This document shows, one piece after another, positions 34,151-38,246 of a stretch of 38,246 bases of DNA. Position 1 is the stretch's first letter; every line of letters starts with the position of its first letter. The notes under the pieces are model-generated. The model had not been told where the DNA came from. It was given only the letters and a program-made list of their open reading frames with translations, and did no database searches. The position numbers and the translations under genes were made by a program. The stretch comes from Syntrophomonadaceae bacterium (lineage in GTDB: Bacteria > Bacillota > Dethiobacteria > DTU022 > PWGO01), in contig PWGO01000066.1 in NCBI GenBank assembly GCA_003554525.1, positions 1 to 38,246 of the forward strand, read 5' to 3'.

Positions 34151-35455
34151 TATAGCTGCATTAATATCAGCATGATATTCACCACACTCACATTTAAACA
34201 AGTCACCTTCTCGATTTCCGAACTTTCCACAACCACTACAAACTTTTGAGGTGTAAGCAGGATTTACAATAGTAGTCATGGCTCCTATCAAATCAGCTTT
34301 GTAATTCAATCTTTCATGGATATACCCTTTAATCCAACGAGATAATTTTCTTTTAATGTGTTTAGGAAATATATTCTTCCAAGAAACGAAAGTTAAATCT
34401 TCCATCACTATTTCTGAAGGTTTCTCTTTATCAATGAATTTATTAAGCTCGCAATTGATATAAGATTTTACTTTATTGTCATGTTGTTTTTTCTTTTTGT
34501 TGTATTTTTTCTTACCCAGATTGTTTTGTAAAATATCCTCTGCTTTTTTAGTTTTGCCCTGCTCTTTATATCGCCTATAAAGAGCATAGAATTTATTTCT
34601 TTCCTTATTAATTTTGTTTAAGCGTTCTGTTTCTTCTGATAGCATTTCATTTAACTTCTCTCCGTATTGATTACCTTCTGATGTGTTAATCAAGGTTCTA
34701 TAACCTTTATCTATACCTACTACCTTTTCTTTATTAGTAGCCTTTTTTTGTTTTACATATTTTAATTTATGCACTTCTAGTGAGTTATCTCGTAAAACTA
34801 TTTTAACATTACCCTTATGAATGTTATGATCTCGAAGCTTAACCTTTAACCGATTTCCTCGTTTTAATCCCATAATGTTAATATAAAGAACGCCATCTTC
34901 TGTTTTATAATTATACATATCAGCATCAAGCGAAAATGTTCGACTTTTAGTGTATGGAACGTCACCTTTATATTTGCGAATGTATCTACAAATCAAGTTG
35001 AAAATATATTTTTCTCTAATTTCTAGCTCCATAAGCTTTTTAGGTTCATCAAAAGATTCTCTGTTTAATATGGCATATAGAAGTTTATCCGCTTTAAGAA
35101 CATATAAAATAAAATACCTTTCATCTTCTGTTAGATTTTCATTTTGATAAACCGCTCTTTTGGTTTTTAGCTTAATATTTGACCACTCGGTTTTTATATT
35201 TGCAACAGCTTCTTCTAACGCCATTTTCCAATAACGAGCAGGGAGCTTCCATTGTTCTGCAAAATTATCTTTAGTCCAAATATCACGAATATTTTTACGA
35301 GCATTTTGGATTAACAACAAACTCTTAATTCCACTATATCTTGAATATATATAATTCTTAACTGAGTTGTAGCGATCGGATATTATCTCCAGTTCCTCTA
35401 AAACTTCTGGATCAAGTTCAAAGCTATGCTGTTTAACACATTTCGGAATTTGCAT
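34052..35455 (-). CDS. tnpB: RNA-guided nuclease TnpB
   Basis: IscB/Cas12-related element-encoded nuclease that cuts DNA matching its right-end-derived guide RNA. 467 residues from the chosen start. The RuvC residues are complete: D249 in VVGIDKGYR, E352 in IVMEDLTFVSW and D430 in ADINAAINI. The zinc finger is CSGCGKF...CECG (C406, C409, C422, C424). The long basic, heptad-rich insert (about 270-345) between the first two RuvC parts is usual. The ORF track begins at 35491, inside tnpA. The ATG at 35455 has AAGGAGAG about ten bases upstream, directly after the tnpA stop, and is preferred. Nothing suggests inactivation. Confidence 0.93.
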   Translation of the reverse strand: MQIPKCVKQHSFELDPEVLEELEIISDRYNSVKNYIYSRYSGIKSLLLIQNARKNIRDIWTKDNFAEQWKLPARYWKMALEEAVANIKTEWSNIKLKTKRAVYQNENLTEDERYFILYVLKADKLLYAILNRESFDEPKKLMELEIREKYIFNLICRYIRKYKGDVPYTKSRTFSLDADMYNYKTEDGVLYINIMGLKRGNRLKVKLRDHNIHKGNVKIVLRDNSLEVHKLKYVKQKKATNKEKVVGIDKGYRTLINTSEGNQYGEKLNEMLSEETERLNKINKERNKFYALYRRYKEQGKTKKAEDILQNNLGKKKYNKKKKQHDNKVKSYINCELNKFIDKEKPSEIVMEDLTFVSWKNIFPKHIKRKLSRWIKGYIHERLNYKADLIGAMTTIVNPAYTSKVCSGCGKFGNREGDLFKCECGEYHADINAAINIKKRKFDSEIGLYTPYKQVEKILEKRIKEVV

Positions 35456-35456
35456 T

Positions 35457-36071
35457 TCAATCTCTCTCCTTAAAGAGTTTTTTTGCCTCACTAACTACCT
35501 TTTTGTTTTTATGACTTCTGCTTCCATATAATTTGGCTGAAAACACAGTTATTATAGATAAAACATCTTCTACAAGTTCTTCTTCGTAAGTTTTTTCTTC
35601 ATCTTCGTTTAAAATGACAATCTCAATATTGTGATGTTTGCAAATTTCAAACAGTAACTCGGTTCCAAATCTCAACAACCTATCTTTGTAATTTACAATT
35701 ATACGTTCAATCTGATCAGTTTCGATTAGTTTTATCAACTCAAGCAAACCATTTTTTTTGTAGTTTAATCCTGATCCGATGTCTTGAATAATTTTATATT
35801 TCCAACCTTTAGATGCACAAAACATTTCTAATCGCTTAATTTGAGATTTTAAATCATCTTTTTTATTTGGAGTAGATACTCTTGCATATATAACTGTTAT
35901 TTTTTCATCTTCTCTTTCCTTATTTGCTATTTTTTGAAGTTTGTTTAAGTCATAACGTCTATGTCCGCCAGGAGTACGTTCAGAAGTAAATTTTCCTTCA
36001 CGTTCCCAACGTCTTAATGTATCTATACTAACACCAAGCTCTTTAGACGCTCTGCTAATAGGTACTTTCAT
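35457..36071 (-). CDS. tnpA: IS607-type serine recombinase transposase TnpA
   Basis: Moves the element through a serine-recombinase mechanism. 204 residues: an N-terminal MerR-like HTH (1-50, SRASKELGVSIDTLRRWEREGK, TPGGHRRYDL) and a resolvase catalytic domain (from about 58) with the nucleophile S66 in YARVSTPNKKDDLKSQ. Further catalytic arginines are in VNYKDRLLRFG. The ORF track extends to 36146, but the ATG at 36071 has AAGGA about ten bases upstream and fits the family N-terminus MKVPISRASKELGV. It is followed at once by tnpB. A TATAAT box about 35 bases before the start gives it a promoter. Confidence 0.95.
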   Translation of the reverse strand: MKVPISRASKELGVSIDTLRRWEREGKFTSERTPGGHRRYDLNKLQKIANKEREDEKITVIYARVSTPNKKDDLKSQIKRLEMFCASKGWKYKIIQDIGSGLNYKKNGLLELIKLIETDQIERIIVNYKDRLLRFGTELLFEICKHHNIEIVILNEDEEKTYEEELVEDVLSIITVFSAKLYGSRSHKNKKVVSEAKKLFKERD

Positions 36072-36104
36072 ATTATCTGATTCCTTCATCAAAGTCTTAA
36101 TATT

Positions 36105-36133
36105 ATTATAACACAAAAAAGAGAAAAAATACA
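36105..36133 (-). promoter_or_regulatory. Promoter of the IS607 tnpA-tnpB genes
   Basis: A perfect TATAAT with a weak TGTATT -35 at 17 bases, upstream of tnpA on the minus strand. Because it points toward gyrA, it could also drive gyrA by read-through. Confidence 0.55.
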
Positions 36134-36208
36134 TAGATATAAACATATTTAACTATGAAAACATATATTTTAAATATCAGTTGCTAACTCTTCTTATTGT
36201 TGTGAACT

Positions 36209-38210
<2,002 letters not shown>

Positions 38211-38246
38211 TTAGAATTTGAACAAAAAACCGGCTACTTAAAAAAA

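Overview
The window reads as a chromosomal segment of a low-to-moderate-GC, endospore-forming Firmicute of the Clostridia type. The evidence is the spore-associated gene yyaC, a Noc paralogue beside ParB, a tRNA-responsive T-box leader, YidD/RnpA/RpmH/YidC/Jag order, and strong GGAGG ribosome sites. The species cannot be named from sequence alone. Almost every gene lies on the minus strand, so replication probably runs from high to low coordinates with the origin to the right of the window.

Right to left, in the direction of transcription: (1) 38.2-31.3 kb holds gyrB and gyrA, split by an AT-rich IS607-family element with an intact serine-recombinase TnpA and an intact RuvC-type TnpB nuclease. 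(2) 31.3-29.8 kb holds a carboxyltransferase (oadA/pycB-like) gene. (3) 29.5-27.1 kb is the rpmH-rnpA-yidD-yidC-jag unit, with a consensus promoter and a terminator. (4) 26.9-20.4 kb is the chromosome-maintenance block: mnmE, rsmG, noc, parA, parB, a parS site, a DUF4446 gene, a membrane/coiled-coil protein that looks like an M23 peptidase stripped of its catalytic domain, and a bactofilin. (5) 20.1-18.5 kb holds yyaC (the only plus-strand gene) and a divergent CvpA-like gene. (6) 18.1-15.7 kb holds adk, a DUF951 gene and ychF. (7) 15.5-8.5 kb is a branched-chain amino acid operon, ilvE-ilvD-ilvB-ilvN-leuC-leuD, under a T-box whose features fit tRNA-Val. (8) 8.3-0.9 kb holds an EF-G-like GTPase, ddl, a family 4 uracil-DNA glycosylase, argS and serS. 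(9) Three tRNA genes (Ser-TGA, Ser-GCT, Arg-ACG), and the start of a secreted-protein gene running off the left edge.

Most genes are ordinary housekeeping genes. The more unusual material is in the gaps: the IS607/TnpB element with a candidate guide-RNA end; scattered solitary copies of sequences resembling its left end and TnpB-type right ends; a second hairpin repeat family; a (GTTTAG)7 telomere-like array before argS; and an 18-bp tandem repeat upstream of the T-box whose transcript would be exactly complementary to the T-box terminator. Gene order also shows rearrangement: gyrBA and rpmH point the same way with no dnaA between them, mnmG is missing between mnmE and rsmG, and ilvC, leuA and leuB are missing from the ilv-leu operon. 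I found no CRISPR array, and no clearly new multi-gene defence or metabolic system.
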